Below, piece by piece: positions 7,710-15,960 of a stretch of 46,754 nucleotides of DNA. The notes beneath the pieces are model-generated. The model searched no databases and was not told where the DNA came from. It saw only the letters and a program-made list of their open reading frames with translations. The stretch comes from Candidatus Methylomirabilis sp. Its GTDB lineage: Bacteria > Methylomirabilota > Methylomirabilia > Methylomirabilales > JACPAU01. The stretch spans positions 1 to 46,754 of the forward strand of contig DASYVA010000021.1 in the NCBI GenBank assembly GCA_036000645.1. The letters run 5' to 3'. The position numbers and the translations under genes are program-made. Position 1 is the first letter of the stretch; the number at the start of each line of letters is the position of its first letter.

Positions 7710-8387
7710 CTAGGAGAGGTGGCCGGCAACTCTGCGCTCCGGGTCGATCCGCTGCTCCAGATAGCGCGCCAGCTTGGTGAGGGGCAAGGTCATGGCCAGA
7801 TAGATGAGGGTCACCCCCGCGAACGGGCTGAAGACGTTGACCTTCCAGGCCACCACCTCTCGCCCGACCCGGAGCAGCTCGGCGATGGCGAGGGTGGAGA
7901 CCAGGGAGGAATCCTTCAGCATCGTGACGAACTCGTTGGTCAGGGGGGGGAGGACCAGGCGGAAGGCCTGGGGAAGGACGACGTAGCGCATGGTCTGCAT
8001 GTGCGTCAGCCCCACCGCCCGGGCCGCCTCCACCTGGCCCCGCTCCACCGACTGGATCCCGGCGCGGAAGATCTCCCCCACGTAGGCGGCGCTGTTCGCG
8101 GCCAGCCCCGTGATGCCCGCCGCCATGGCGGGCAGGTTGATCCCCACCGACGGGAGGGCGTAGTAGAGGACGATGAGCTGCATCAGGAGGGGCGTCCCCC
8201 GGATGAGCTCGGTATACGAGGTCGCCGCGCCCCGGACCAGGGCAAAGCGGGAAACCCGCATCACCCCGAGGACCAGGCCTCCGGCGATGCCGATGGCGAT
8301 CGAGACGAGCGTGATGGTGAGGGTCACCCACGCGCCGCCCAGCAGCAGAGGGAAGACCTCCACGAAGATGGACCACCTGAAGTCCAT
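7710..8387 (-). CDS. Polar amino acid ABC transporter permease (HisM/GlnP type)
   Basis: A 225-residue inner-membrane permease with about five hydrophobic spans. The EAA loop reads [24 protein letters not shown] in family style, and the N-terminal motif [12 protein letters not shown] is diagnostic of the amino-acid group. The ATG follows GAGGGGGACCG. It lies 29 nt downstream of the binding-protein gene and 19 nt before the ATPase, in the usual order binding protein - permease - ATPase. Only one permease gene is present, so a homodimer is likely. Confidence 0.95.
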   Translation of the reverse strand: MDFRWSIFVEVFPLLLGGAWVTLTITLVSIAIGIAGGLVLGVMRVSRFALVRGAATSYTELIRGTPLLMQLIVLYYALPSVGINLPAMAAGITGLAANSAAYVGEIFRAGIQSVERGQVEAARAVGLTHMQTMRYVVLPQAFRLVLPPLTNEFVTMLKDSSLVSTLAIAELLRVGREVVAWKVNVFSPFAGVTLIYLAMTLPLTKLARYLEQRIDPERRVAGHLS

Positions 8388-8416
8388 CGGTCCCCCTCAG
8401 GGGCGGCCGGTCCGGG

Positions 8417-9196
8417 CTATTTCTCCCCGAACCACTTCTGCTTCATCTGCCCGTACTTCCCGCTCTTCTTCAGGTCCCGGACGGTCTTGTTGACGACGGT
8501 GAGCAGGTCGGCCTCGTCCTTGCGGACCGGGATCCCGAGGAGCTCCGGCTCCCCGAGCTGCAGCCCCCGCACCGGGGTGAACTTCCCGTCCTCCTTCGCG
8601 TTGGCCACGATCACCGGGTAATCCGCCACGACCGCGTCCAAGCGCCCCGCCTTCAGGTCCAGATAGGCCTCGGGGAGCTGCTCGTACTTCTTGATCTCCT
8701 TGACCCCCTTCACCTTCTCCGCCGCGGCCTGGCCCGTGGTGTTGATCTGGACCCCGACCACCTTCCCCGTGAGGTCCGCCTGCTTCTTGATCCGCTTCTC
8801 GCCGAGCCGGACCGCCACCCCCTGCCCGGACTCGAAGTAGGGCTCGGAGAAGACCAGGTCGAAGGACTTCATCCGCTCCTCGGTGATGGTGATCCCGCTG
8901 AGGAGCATGTCGAACTTCCCGGCCTTCAGGGCGGCGAAGATCCCGTCCCACGCCGTGTTCACGTACTCCAGCTTCACCCCAAGGGCCTTCGCGACTTCCT
9001 GAGCCACCTCCACGTCGAAGCCGGCCGGCTTGCCCGCCTCCATGAACTCGAAGGGAGGATAGGTGATGTCGCTCCCGACCCGGAGCACCCCCGCCTTCTT
9101 CACCCGCTCGATGCCCCCGGCCTCCGCGGAGACCAGGAGCACCGGAACCAGGACGACCGCCAGGACCGCCGCCACGACCTGCCGTGCCCCGCGCAT
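8417..9196 (-). CDS. Polar amino acid ABC transporter, periplasmic binding protein (SBP_bac_3)
   Basis: A 259-residue binding protein. The signal peptide (VVAAVLAVVLVPVLLVSAEA) is followed by the family's first strand, LRVGSDITYPPFEFME. FDVEVAQEVAKALG, DGIFAALKAGKFDMLLSGIT and ITEERMKSFDLVFSEPYF follow, all standard for glutamine/arginine/general polar amino acid receptors. The ligand is not assignable by eye. The ATG follows GGAGGAGGAAGAGCC. A strong sigma-70 promoter lies about 100 nt upstream and should drive the three transport genes plus the CCA-adding gene. Confidence 0.95.
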   Translation of the reverse strand: MRGARQVVAAVLAVVLVPVLLVSAEAGGIERVKKAGVLRVGSDITYPPFEFMEAGKPAGFDVEVAQEVAKALGVKLEYVNTAWDGIFAALKAGKFDMLLSGITITEERMKSFDLVFSEPYFESGQGVAVRLGEKRIKKQADLTGKVVGVQINTTGQAAAEKVKGVKEIKKYEQLPEAYLDLKAGRLDAVVADYPVIVANAKEDGKFTPVRGLQLGEPELLGIPVRKDEADLLTVVNKTVRDLKKSGKYGQMKQKWFGEK

Positions 9197-9293
9197 GGCT
9201 CTTCCTCCTCCCCCGTACGCTTGCCCCCCGCTCCGGATGCGCGTCCGCCGGCCCCCCGGGGGCCGCCGGTCCGCTTCCTCTTCTTATTATATC

Positions 9294-9322
9294 TATATAC
9301 CCTGCCCCCCGGGTGGTGTCAA
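9294..9322 (-). promoter_or_regulatory. Strong sigma-70 promoter of the amino acid ABC operon
   Basis: Minus strand: -35 TTGACA (9317-9322, perfect), 17-bp spacer, -10 TATATA (9294-9299). A second AT-rich hexamer, TATAAT (9286-9291), lies just downstream. This is the most AT-rich patch for several kilobases. Confidence 0.7.
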
Positions 9323-9356
9323 AGGCCGCCGGCTCGGCCTCGGGCCGCCCGTCGCC

Positions 9357-9385
9357 TTGACTTCCCCGGAGGCATCCAGTAGCTT
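9357..9385 (+). promoter_or_regulatory. Possible promoter of cysE
   Basis: Plus strand: TTGACT (9357-9362), 17 bp, TAGCTT (9380-9385). The -35 is good and the -10 is weak. It would give a short leader with the ribosome site CGGAGGA before the GTG at 9406. Confidence 0.35.
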
Positions 9386-9405
9386 AACCGTATCGGAGGA
9401 CCCCC

Positions 9406-10101
9406 GTGTTCGAAACGCTCAAGCGGGACATCCGCGCGGCGAAGGAGCGGGACCCGGCCTGCCGGGGAACCCTCGAGGTCCTCCTCTGCTACCCGGGCAT
9501 CCACGCCCTCTGGGTTCACCGCCTCGCGCACCGCTGCTGGAAGGCCGGCCTCCTCCTCCTGGGCCGATTCCTCTCCCACCTGGGTCGGTTTCTCACCGGC
9601 ATCGAGATCCACCCTGCCGCCACCATCGGGCCCGGCGTGTTCATCGACCACGGGATGGGGGTGGTCATCGGCGAGACGGCGGAGGTCGGGGAAAACGTCA
9701 CCATCTACCAGGGGGTGACGCTGGGGGGAACCAGCCTGGAGCGGGTCAAGCGCCACCCCACCATCCAGCGCAACGTGGTGATCGGCTCCGGGGCGAAGAT
9801 CCTCGGCCCCTTCACCGTGGGGGAGAACAGCAGGATCGGCTCCGGATCCGTCGTGGTGAAGGAGGTTCCGCCCAACTCGGTGGTCGTGGGCGTTCCGGGA
9901 CGGGTCATCTACCGGGACGGCAGGAAGGTCATGACCCCCATCGACCTGAACATGGTGGACCTGCCGGATCCCGTCGCCCAGGCCATCCAGGGGCTCGTGG
10001 AGCGGCTGGAGGAGTTGGAGCGGGAGGTGGATACCCTCCGGGCCGCGCTCGGGGCCGCGCAACGGGAGCCGGCTGCCTCAGCCCCCGGCGAGCGTCCCTG
10101 A
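9406..10101 (+). CDS. cysE: Serine O-acetyltransferase
   Basis: It makes O-acetylserine from serine and acetyl-CoA, the carbon precursor of cysteine. The protein has 231 residues, like the short bacterial form. The N-terminal helical part ([20 protein letters not shown]) is followed by a left-handed beta helix of hexapeptide repeats ([20 protein letters not shown], then [20 protein letters not shown]). Diagnostic motifs are the H of DHG and GVTLGGTS. The C-terminus adds a coiled coil ([20 protein letters not shown]). The GTG start has the ribosome site CGGAGGA. Its 3' end overlaps the convergent deacetylase gene by 24 bp. Confidence 0.95.
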   Translation: MFETLKRDIRAAKERDPACRGTLEVLLCYPGIHALWVHRLAHRCWKAGLLLLGRFLSHLGRFLTGIEIHPAATIGPGVFIDHGMGVVIGETAEVGENVTIYQGVTLGGTSLERVKRHPTIQRNVVIGSGAKILGPFTVGENSRIGSGSVVVKEVPPNSVVVGVPGRVIYRDGRKVMTPIDLNMVDLPDPVAQAIQGLVERLEELEREVDTLRAALGAAQREPAASAPGERP

Positions 10102-11448
10102 TCGCTCCGGCCGCCGGGCCCCCACCGCACTCTCTTCCCCGTCCTCGCGCAGCAGGTCGGAGACCGGCACCAGCGCGTAGCCTCTGGCCCGGAGCCCGTC
10201 GATGATCTCGTCCAGGCGCCGGTGCAGCGGGTCGTCCCGCCGGCGGCTGGCGAGGTGCATGAGCACAATTCCCCCCGCCGCCCCGTCCCCCCCCTCCTCG
10301 TCAAACCCCAGGATCCGGTCCCGGATGCGCGCCGAGGAGGCGTACAGGCGCGAGGAGCGGTCGGCCACCCAGTCCCGAGTGTCCAGCGTCTCGTTCCCCT
10401 CCCCCCGGGTCCAGCCCACGTGGGTGTACCCGAGCCCGGCGGCCCACCGGAGCAGCTCCCGGTTCACCTCCCCGTAGGGCGCGCGCCAGTACCGCCGCAT
10501 CGCCTGCCCCGTGACAGCCCGGAACGCGGCCTCGGCCCGCCGCAGCTCCCCTTGAAAGATCTCCCGGGTGAGGCCCGGCAGGGTGTCGTGCCGCCGGTTC
10601 CGGGCGAAGGTCGTGAGGTGGCGGTGGCTGTCCGTGTGGTTGGCCACCTCGTGCCCCTCGGCCACCATCCGCCGCACCAGATCCGGGAAGCGGCGGATGT
10701 ACCCCCCCGTCAGGAAGAGGGTCGCCCGAACGCCCCGCGCCTGCAGGATGTCCAGGATCTCGCTGCTCACGTTGGCGTCCGAGCCCCCGTCGAAGGTCAG
10801 CGCCACCTCCTTCCGGCTGCGGAGCCCCCGGCTCACTTCCAGGGGGCGCCCCGGAGCGGACGGACCGGGCCGCACGGACGGTGGCAGGGAGGGAGGCTCG
10901 GGACGCGCCTCGGGGGGCGAATCCGGAGGCCGCCCGACGGGGGATCCCGGACGGTCGCCGGGCGAGGGCACGAGCGCCCGGAGCCCCGGGAGCGGCGGCA
11001 CGGGAGAGGGGGTGCGGAGAGGCTTCGCCACGACGACCTCGGGCGGGGGGGGTGAGGGGAAGAGCCAGAGGAGGGCGAGCGCGACGAGGGCGGCGGGCGC
11101 GAGGAACCAGCGCAGGCGCGGGAGGACGGCCCGGCCGGAGATGACGCGCCCCTTGAGCCTCCTGAGGTGCTCGTCGAGCCGGGTGCGCCGGAGGCGGAAC
11201 CGGGCGCCATCCAGGACGGCGCGGATGCGCCCCCACGGGGTTCGGGAAGGGCCGGCGGCGGCGCGCCGGATGTAGCGCCAGTCCTCGGCCGCCGCCCGCT
11301 GCAGGAGGTAGATGGCGCTGCAGCCGCGGGCGCAGAAGCTCCGGTGGTGCGCCCGGACCCGGCAGGCCCGGCAGACCGGGGTGAGACACCGGAAGCAGCG
11401 GGCGACGGACGGCACCTGAGGGTGGGTGGCGCAGGGCCCCCTGGGCAC
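10078..11448 (-). CDS. B-box zinc finger - transmembrane - polysaccharide deacetylase (NodB) fusion
   Basis: A 456-residue protein. Residues 6-43 carry a Cys/His array (C-x2-H, C-x2-C, C-x2-C, HH, C-x3-C) like bacterial B-box zinc fingers. A basic helical stretch precedes one membrane span (about 112-130, [15 protein letters not shown]). A long Pro-rich linker (about 130-205) leads to an extracytoplasmic NodB domain: TFDGGSD at 218-224, NHTDSHRH at 270-277 (metal His), RAPYGEVN at 322-329, and LMHLASRR near the end. It probably deacetylates a cell-envelope polysaccharide or peptidoglycan sugar. The GTG follows GGAGGAGG inside the end of the DUF1015 gene, 3 nt after its stop, so the two are co-translated. 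Confidence 0.87.
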   Translation of the reverse strand: MPRGPCATHPQVPSVARCFRCLTPVCRACRVRAHHRSFCARGCSAIYLLQRAAAEDWRYIRRAAAGPSRTPWGRIRAVLDGARFRLRRTRLDEHLRRLKGRVISGRAVLPRLRWFLAPAALVALALLWLFPSPPPPEVVVAKPLRTPSPVPPLPGLRALVPSPGDRPGSPVGRPPDSPPEARPEPPSLPPSVRPGPSAPGRPLEVSRGLRSRKEVALTFDGGSDANVSSEILDILQARGVRATLFLTGGYIRRFPDLVRRMVAEGHEVANHTDSHRHLTTFARNRRHDTLPGLTREIFQGELRRAEAAFRAVTGQAMRRYWRAPYGEVNRELLRWAAGLGYTHVGWTRGEGNETLDTRDWVADRSSRLYASSARIRDRILGFDEEGGDGAAGGIVLMHLASRRRDDPLHRRLDEIIDGLRARGYALVPVSDLLREDGEESAVGARRPERSGTLAGG

Positions 11449-11451
11449 CGG

Positions 11452-12780
11452 CTAGGCCTCCTCCGCCATGGCGAGCGGCTCGGCGCGCTGGAAGAGGAGC
11501 CCGGTCAGGATTTTGGGGAAGAAGTAGGTCGTCTTCTGGGGCATCCGACCCCCTGCTGCGGCCACCGCCATCACCTGCTCCACCGTGGGGGGCCGCAGGA
11601 AGACCGCCAGGCCCTGCTTGCCCTGGCGGACGGCGGCGAGGGCGGCCGCCGCATCCCGCGTGTAGCTCACCCGCTCCTCGGCGGTCCCCCCGGCGCGCGC
11701 GACGAGGGGGGCCAGGATCCGTCCGTGCACGCGCACCACATCCAGAGCATCCTCCGGGGAGGCTCCGGGCGCGTCCGGGATCCGGAGCAGCCCCCCCTCC
11801 CCCGCCCCCCAGGCGCAGCCCACCACGCACCCTTCGCGGACCGCCTGGAGCGCCTCCAGGAGGGCGGGGAGGCCATCCCCCGCGTCGCCGAGGGGCCAGG
11901 GGGTGAGGCGGCCCGCGGCCTCGAGGACGCGCCGAATGGCCGGCGCGGGGAGCCCGGGGAACGGGGCGAGCAGGCGGTGGGTCGGAAGGATCAGGAGGCC
12001 GGGATCCTCCGCGTGGACCAGGGTCATGGTGATGTAGTTATAGGCCCGGCGGGCCCGAACCTCGGGGGGGGCGGGATCCGCCGACCGCATCTCCTCCTGG
12101 AAGAGGAGGGCGGTCTCGTACCGGTGGTGACCGTCAGCGATGAAGAGGCGCCGATCCCGGAACGCCTCCGCGATGGCCGCCACCGCGTCGCCCTCCCGGA
12201 TGCCCCAGACCCGGCAGCGGATCCCGAGATCGTCCCGGAAGTCGGCGACCGGCCGGCCCCGGGCCACCCAGTCCCAGAGGCGCCGGACCGGGTCGGCCGG
12301 GCCGTCGTAGAGGACGAGGATCTGCTCCAGGTGCGCCGGCATCGCCCGCATCAGGCGCAGGCGATCCTCCTTCGGCCGGGCGAAGGTCTGCTCATGCGGG
12401 AAGACGACGCCGGTGCCGTAGGGCGTGAGACGCACGGCGGCGGTAAGACCGGTCCGGGTCCGCTCCATCCCGGCCGCATCCGGGAAGGTCTGCTGCAAGA
12501 GGTAGAACGCGGGGACGGGCTCCCGGATCAGCACCCCCGCCCCCACCCACTCGGCGAAGTAGCGGGCCGAGCGGGCGTACCGGTTCTCCCGGGCGTCGTC
12601 CCCGGCCAGATCCTCCCCCAGGATGAGGCGGATGGCGTTGTAGGGATGCTGCCGGTGGAGGGCCTCCCGGTGCTCCTCGGGGATCACGTCGTACGGGGGG
12701 GAGACGAGGGCGGCCAGCTCCCCGGCCACGGCCGGGTTGTAGCGGTACGCCCGGAACGGGAGGAGTTCGGCCACGGGCAC
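11452..12780 (-). CDS. DUF1015 family protein
   Basis: A 442-residue member of DUF1015, a soluble family of unknown biochemical role often found near serine metabolism genes. Family signatures are LPFRAYRYNP at the start, LVSPPYDVI, FPHEQTF, and IADGHHRYETAL. I chose the GTG at 12780, which puts VPVAELLPFRAYR at the N-terminus. The reading frame is open 29 codons further up, but that part is Arg/Pro-rich and unlike the family. The deacetylase gene follows in the same unit. Function is not assignable. Confidence 0.88.
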   Translation of the reverse strand: MPVAELLPFRAYRYNPAVAGELAALVSPPYDVIPEEHREALHRQHPYNAIRLILGEDLAGDDARENRYARSARYFAEWVGAGVLIREPVPAFYLLQQTFPDAAGMERTRTGLTAAVRLTPYGTGVVFPHEQTFARPKEDRLRLMRAMPAHLEQILVLYDGPADPVRRLWDWVARGRPVADFRDDLGIRCRVWGIREGDAVAAIAEAFRDRRLFIADGHHRYETALLFQEEMRSADPAPPEVRARRAYNYITMTLVHAEDPGLLILPTHRLLAPFPGLPAPAIRRVLEAAGRLTPWPLGDAGDGLPALLEALQAVREGCVVGCAWGAGEGGLLRIPDAPGASPEDALDVVRVHGRILAPLVARAGGTAEERVSYTRDAAAALAAVRQGKQGLAVFLRPPTVEQVMAVAAAGGRMPQKTTYFFPKILTGLLFQRAEPLAMAEEA

Positions 12781-12953
12781 GCCCCCCAAAGACCACGGCG
12801 GCACCGGGAGGACCCCCGGCTCCCGGGGCCCCGCGCGGAGCCGCCGCCTGCTTCCGCCGATCGCCATACGTCGCGCCGAACTTACTCGCCGCTCCGGAAT
12901 CCGTCAAGAGGCAACTGGAGGCCGGCCGAGCGCGCGCCTCGCCGCCAGCCACT

Positions 12954-12981
12954 TTGCAATTGTTTCGACGCGTGCTACAGT
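12954..12981 (+). promoter_or_regulatory. Possible promoter of the cyclic-nucleotide-binding protein gene
   Basis: Plus strand: TTGCAA (12954-12959), 16 bp, TACAGT (12976-12981). It lies in an AT-richer patch about 35 nt before the ATG. The palindrome at 12968-12988 covers the -10. Confidence 0.4.
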
Positions 12982-12988
12982 CACGCGT
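12968..12988. promoter_or_regulatory. Operator-like palindrome over the -10 element
   Basis: A perfect 7-bp inverted repeat, ACGCGTG / CACGCGT, is separated by 7 nt (CTACAGT). It overlaps the putative -10 and start region of the cyclic-nucleotide-binding gene, where a repressor would sit. The binding protein is unknown. Confidence 0.45.
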
Positions 12989-13015
12989 GACCGGCGCCGG
13001 CCGGGGGAGGGCGGG

Positions 13016-13528
13016 ATGGCGGGAAAGGCCGAAGGCCTCAAGCAGTGCCCGATCTTCGCCGACCTGAGCGGCGAGGAGCTGCAGAAGGTGGCGGGGGCGG
13101 CGAAGGAGAAGACGTTCCCGGAGGGGAGCACCATCTTCACCGAGAGCATGGCCGGCCAGTCCCTCTTCGTCATCCGGTCGGGCAACGTGAAGATCAGCAA
13201 GATGCTGGGAGAGGGGGACGAAAAGACGCTGGCCATCCTGGGTCCGGGCGACTGCTTCGGGGAGATGGCGATCGTGGACGGTGGCCCCCGCTCGGCCTCC
13301 GCGGTGGTGGTGAAGAAGGCCGAGGTGTTGACCCTGGACAAGAAGGATTTCCAGGTCCTGTGCGATGGCAACCCGAAGCTCGGTTACAAGCTGCTCGCCA
13401 GCCTCACCCGCGTGATGGTGAAGCGGCTGCGGGGCGCCCAGGACAAGCTGCACGCGGCCCTCGAGTACGCCCTGAAGGGCGCCCCCCAGGGAGGAAAGGG
13501 TGGCTCGCTCGATATCCCGATTAGCTAG
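13016..13528 (+). CDS. Single-domain cyclic-nucleotide-binding protein
   Basis: A 170-residue protein consisting of one CNB (Crp-like effector) domain and a short C-terminal helix. The jelly-roll motifs are LKQCPIFADLSGEELQKVA, IFTESMAGQSLFVIRSGNVK, and the phosphate-binding cassette DCFGEMAIVDGGPRSASAVV with Glu and Arg in place. There is no helix-turn-helix, so it is not itself a transcription factor; it may sense cAMP/cGMP-like ligands for a partner. The ATG follows GGGGAGGGCGGG. The lipoprotein gene starts inside its 3' end, so the two are coupled. Promoter and palindrome lie just upstream. Confidence 0.9.
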   Translation: MAGKAEGLKQCPIFADLSGEELQKVAGAAKEKTFPEGSTIFTESMAGQSLFVIRSGNVKISKMLGEGDEKTLAILGPGDCFGEMAIVDGGPRSASAVVVKKAEVLTLDKKDFQVLCDGNPKLGYKLLASLTRVMVKRLRGAQDKLHAALEYALKGAPQGGKGGSLDIPIS

Positions 13529-14153
13529 GGGCCGGCGAGCGGTCGGCCTCCTCCTGGGGCTCCTCGTCCTCGCCGGCTGCGCCGGCCCGCAGCTCGTGGC
13601 GGTGCCGAGCCCTGGCGCGGCGGTCGAGGCTGACGGGCAGCGCGTCACGGCCACATCGCGCGGTCTCACGGTCACCGTAGAGCTGGCCGCGACGGCGCCG
13701 GCCGCCGCCCGGGAGCACCTGCTCCCCCTCCGGATCCGCCTGGAGCACACGGGGCCCGGGACCCTCCCGCTCACGCCGGGCGATTTTCTGCTCGTCACCG
13801 GGGACGGGTTGCAAGTCGCCGCCCTGGCGCCGACCGAGGCGGCCCTCGCCGCGGCCGGTCCGGATCGGGGATCCGGCGTCAGCCCCCATATCAGCGTGGG
13901 CGCGGCCGGCCCGAACCCCACGGTGGGGATCTTCGGCATCGGCCTGGTCTTCGGCGCCGGCGGGGGCGGGGGCCGGCAGGCCGTGCTGGACGCCGCCTTC
14001 CCCTTCGGGACGCTCACGGCCGGTGGCCGCGCCGAGGGGTTCCTCTACTTCCCCCGGGCGGCGGCCAAGGGGAGCCTGACGCTGCTGGTCCTGCCGGCGG
14101 CCTGGCCGGCGGGGGCGGAGCGGCTGGCCCTGGAATTCCGGTGGCAGGAGTAG
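13500..14153 (+). CDS. Hypothetical lipoprotein
   Basis: A 217-residue lipoprotein. The signal peptide ends LVLAGC, and the mature part is rich in Ala, Gly, Pro and Leu. A beta-sandwich-like pattern follows (GLTVTVELAATAP, LLPLRIRLEHTGPGTL), then a glycine-rich loop (GLVFGAGGGGGRQ) and a strand-rich C-terminus ending ALEFRWQE. No family is recognised. The GTG start overlaps the cyclic-nucleotide-binding gene by 29 nt and has GGGAGG before it. Confidence 0.72.
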   Translation: MARSISRLARGRRAVGLLLGLLVLAGCAGPQLVAVPSPGAAVEADGQRVTATSRGLTVTVELAATAPAAAREHLLPLRIRLEHTGPGTLPLTPGDFLLVTGDGLQVAALAPTEAALAAAGPDRGSGVSPHISVGAAGPNPTVGIFGIGLVFGAGGGGGRQAVLDAAFPFGTLTAGGRAEGFLYFPRAAAKGSLTLLVLPAAWPAGAERLALEFRWQE

Positions 14154-14214
14154 GCGCCGCTCTCCCCCCTGAGTCGCACCCCCCGAGACGCCACCGCTGA
14201 CCGAGAGGAACCCC

Positions 14215-15276
14215 GTGTCTGCCGCACCCCGCCGCGTCCCTGCCTCCGCCCTCGAGACGTTCACTGCGCGGCTCTTCCGGTCCCACGGTCTCCCCACCGC
14301 AGACGCAGAAACGGTGGCGCGCGCGCTGGTCCTGGCGGACCTGCGGGGGGTGGACTCCCACGGGGTCCTGCGGGTCGGGGTCTACGTGGAGCGCCTGAAG
14401 CGGGGGCTGATCAATCCCGCCCCGAAGGTCCGGGTCCTGCGGGAGACGCCCGGGGCAGCCTTGCTCGATGGGGACAACGGCATGGGGCCGGTCGTGGCGA
14501 CGGCCGCGATGCGCCTCGCGCTCGAGAAGGCCCGGGCGACGGGAACGGGAACCGTGGCGGTCCGCCGGGGGAACCACTACGGGATGGCGGCCGCCTACCC
14601 CCTGATGGCCCTCGAGGAAAACTGCATCGGCCTCACGGTGACGAACGGGCCGGCGCTCGTCGCCCCGTGGGGCGGCACGCGGCGGTTCTTCGGGACCAAC
14701 CCGCTGGCCATCGCCGTCCCGGCGGGCCGGGAACGCCCCGTGGTCCTGGACATGGCGACCACCGTCGTCGCCCGCGGGAAGATCATCAAGGCCGCCAAAG
14801 AGCAGCAGCCGATCCCGGCGGGCTGGGCGCTTGATGTGGCGGGGAGCCCTACCACGGACGCCGCGGCGGCGCTGGCGGGGACCCCCGTTCCTCTCGGGGG
14901 CTATAAGGGCTCCGGCCTCATGCTGCTGATCGAGGTCCTGAGCGGGGTGCTGGCCGGGGCCGCCGTGGGGCCGGCCGTGGGGGAGCTGTACGACAACCCG
15001 CGGCGACCGCAGGATGTCGGCCACCTGTTCGCGGCGCTTCGCCTCACGGCCTTCGGGGATCCGGAGGCCTTCAAGGCCCGCATGGATGCCATGATCCAGG
15101 AGGTCCGGAGCGGTCCCGCCGCCCCAGGGACCGAACGGATCTACCTGCCCGGGGAGATCGAGTTCGAAACGGAGGCCCGCCACCGGCGGGAGGGGGTCCC
15201 CATCGGGCCGGCCCTCTGGGAGGAGCTGACCGTGCTGGGACGGGAGGTCGGGCTCCCGCTCCCGGGGGAAGCGTAG
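14215..15276 (+). CDS. Ldh family oxidoreductase (malate/ureidoglycolate/sulfolactate dehydrogenase type)
   Basis: A 353-residue NAD(P)-dependent 2-hydroxyacid dehydrogenase of the type 2 malate/L-lactate dehydrogenase fold. Family motifs are DLRGVDSHGVLRVGVYVERL with the His of SHG, VAVRRGNHYGMAAAY, TNGPALVAPWGG, and FFGTNPLAIAVPAG. The substrate cannot be told apart by eye (malate, lactate, ureidoglycolate, 2,3-diketogulonate or sulfolactate). The GTG follows GAGAGGAACCCC. The RraA-like aldolase gene begins 2 nt after the stop, so the pair probably acts in one pathway that ends in pyruvate or oxaloacetate. Confidence 0.9.
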   Translation: MSAAPRRVPASALETFTARLFRSHGLPTADAETVARALVLADLRGVDSHGVLRVGVYVERLKRGLINPAPKVRVLRETPGAALLDGDNGMGPVVATAAMRLALEKARATGTGTVAVRRGNHYGMAAAYPLMALEENCIGLTVTNGPALVAPWGGTRRFFGTNPLAIAVPAGRERPVVLDMATTVVARGKIIKAAKEQQPIPAGWALDVAGSPTTDAAAALAGTPVPLGGYKGSGLMLLIEVLSGVLAGAAVGPAVGELYDNPRRPQDVGHLFAALRLTAFGDPEAFKARMDAMIQEVRSGPAAPGTERIYLPGEIEFETEARHRREGVPIGPALWEELTVLGREVGLPLPGEA

Positions 15277-15278
15277 GG

Positions 15279-15950
15279 ATGCCCGATCGCGCCCCGTCCT
15301 TGAGCCGGGAGCTCCTGGAGGGCTTCGCCGCCCTGGGCACCGCCACGGTCCACGAGGCAGCCGACAAGCGCGGCGCCCTGCCTGCGGCGATCCGGCCGCT
15401 GGCCCCCGGGATGCGCCTGTGCGGGTCGGCCCTGACCGGCTCCTGCCTCCCGGGGGACAACTTGATGCTGCACGCCGCGGTGGCGGCCGCGGCCCCGGGC
15501 GACATCCTGGTGGCCACGGTGGGCGGCGAGTGGGAGCGCGGCTACTGGGGGGAGGTGCTGGCCGTGGCGGCGCGGGCGCGGGGCGTGGCCGGGCTGGTCC
15601 TGGACGGATGCGTCCGGGACGCGGGACCGCTCCGGAGACTGGCCTTCCCCGTCTTCTGCCGCGGCCTCTCCATCCGGGGAACGACGAAGGTGGGGGCGGG
15701 CAGCCTGCGGAAGCCCCTGGTGGTAGGCGAGGTGACCGTCCACCCGGGGGATCTGGTGCTCGGCGATGAAGACGGGGTCGTGGTCGTGCCGGCGGCAGAG
15801 GCCCCCGCCATCCTGGAGAAGGCCCGCGCCCGGGAGGCCTGGGAGGAGACGCTCAAGGCGGACCTCGCGGCCGGGCGTCTTACCATTGACCTACTCGGCC
15901 TGCGGGAGATCCTGACGCAAAGAGGGCTGGATCCGGGACCGCCGGCGTAG
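15279..15950 (+). CDS. RraA-like aldolase (HMG/CHA aldolase type)
   Basis: A 223-residue RraA-family protein. Members cleave 4-hydroxy-4-methyl-2-oxoglutarate or related 2-oxoacids to pyruvate, or decarboxylate oxaloacetate, using a divalent metal. Motifs are LGTATVHEAADKRGALP, VGGEWERGYWGEVLAVAA, and LVLDGCVRDAGPLRRL with the Arg-Asp pair that holds substrate and metal. GLSIRGTTKVGAG and GDLVLGDEDGVVVVPA follow. It is not the E. coli RNase E inhibitor itself. It follows the Ldh-family gene by 2 nt and ends 10 nt from the convergent YihY gene. Confidence 0.88.
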   Translation: MPDRAPSLSRELLEGFAALGTATVHEAADKRGALPAAIRPLAPGMRLCGSALTGSCLPGDNLMLHAAVAAAAPGDILVATVGGEWERGYWGEVLAVAARARGVAGLVLDGCVRDAGPLRRLAFPVFCRGLSIRGTTKVGAGSLRKPLVVGEVTVHPGDLVLGDEDGVVVVPAAEAPAILEKARAREAWEETLKADLAAGRLTIDLLGLREILTQRGLDPGPPA

Positions 15951-15960
15951 CCCTCCTCCG

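Noticed and set aside
9286-9322. Pairing the perfect TATAAT at 9286-9291 with TTGACA
   Set aside because: The spacer would be 25 bp; TATATA at 9294-9299 gives 17 bp.
10881-11144. Plus-strand Arg-rich small open frame
   Set aside because: Antisense of the Pro-rich linker of the deacetylase.
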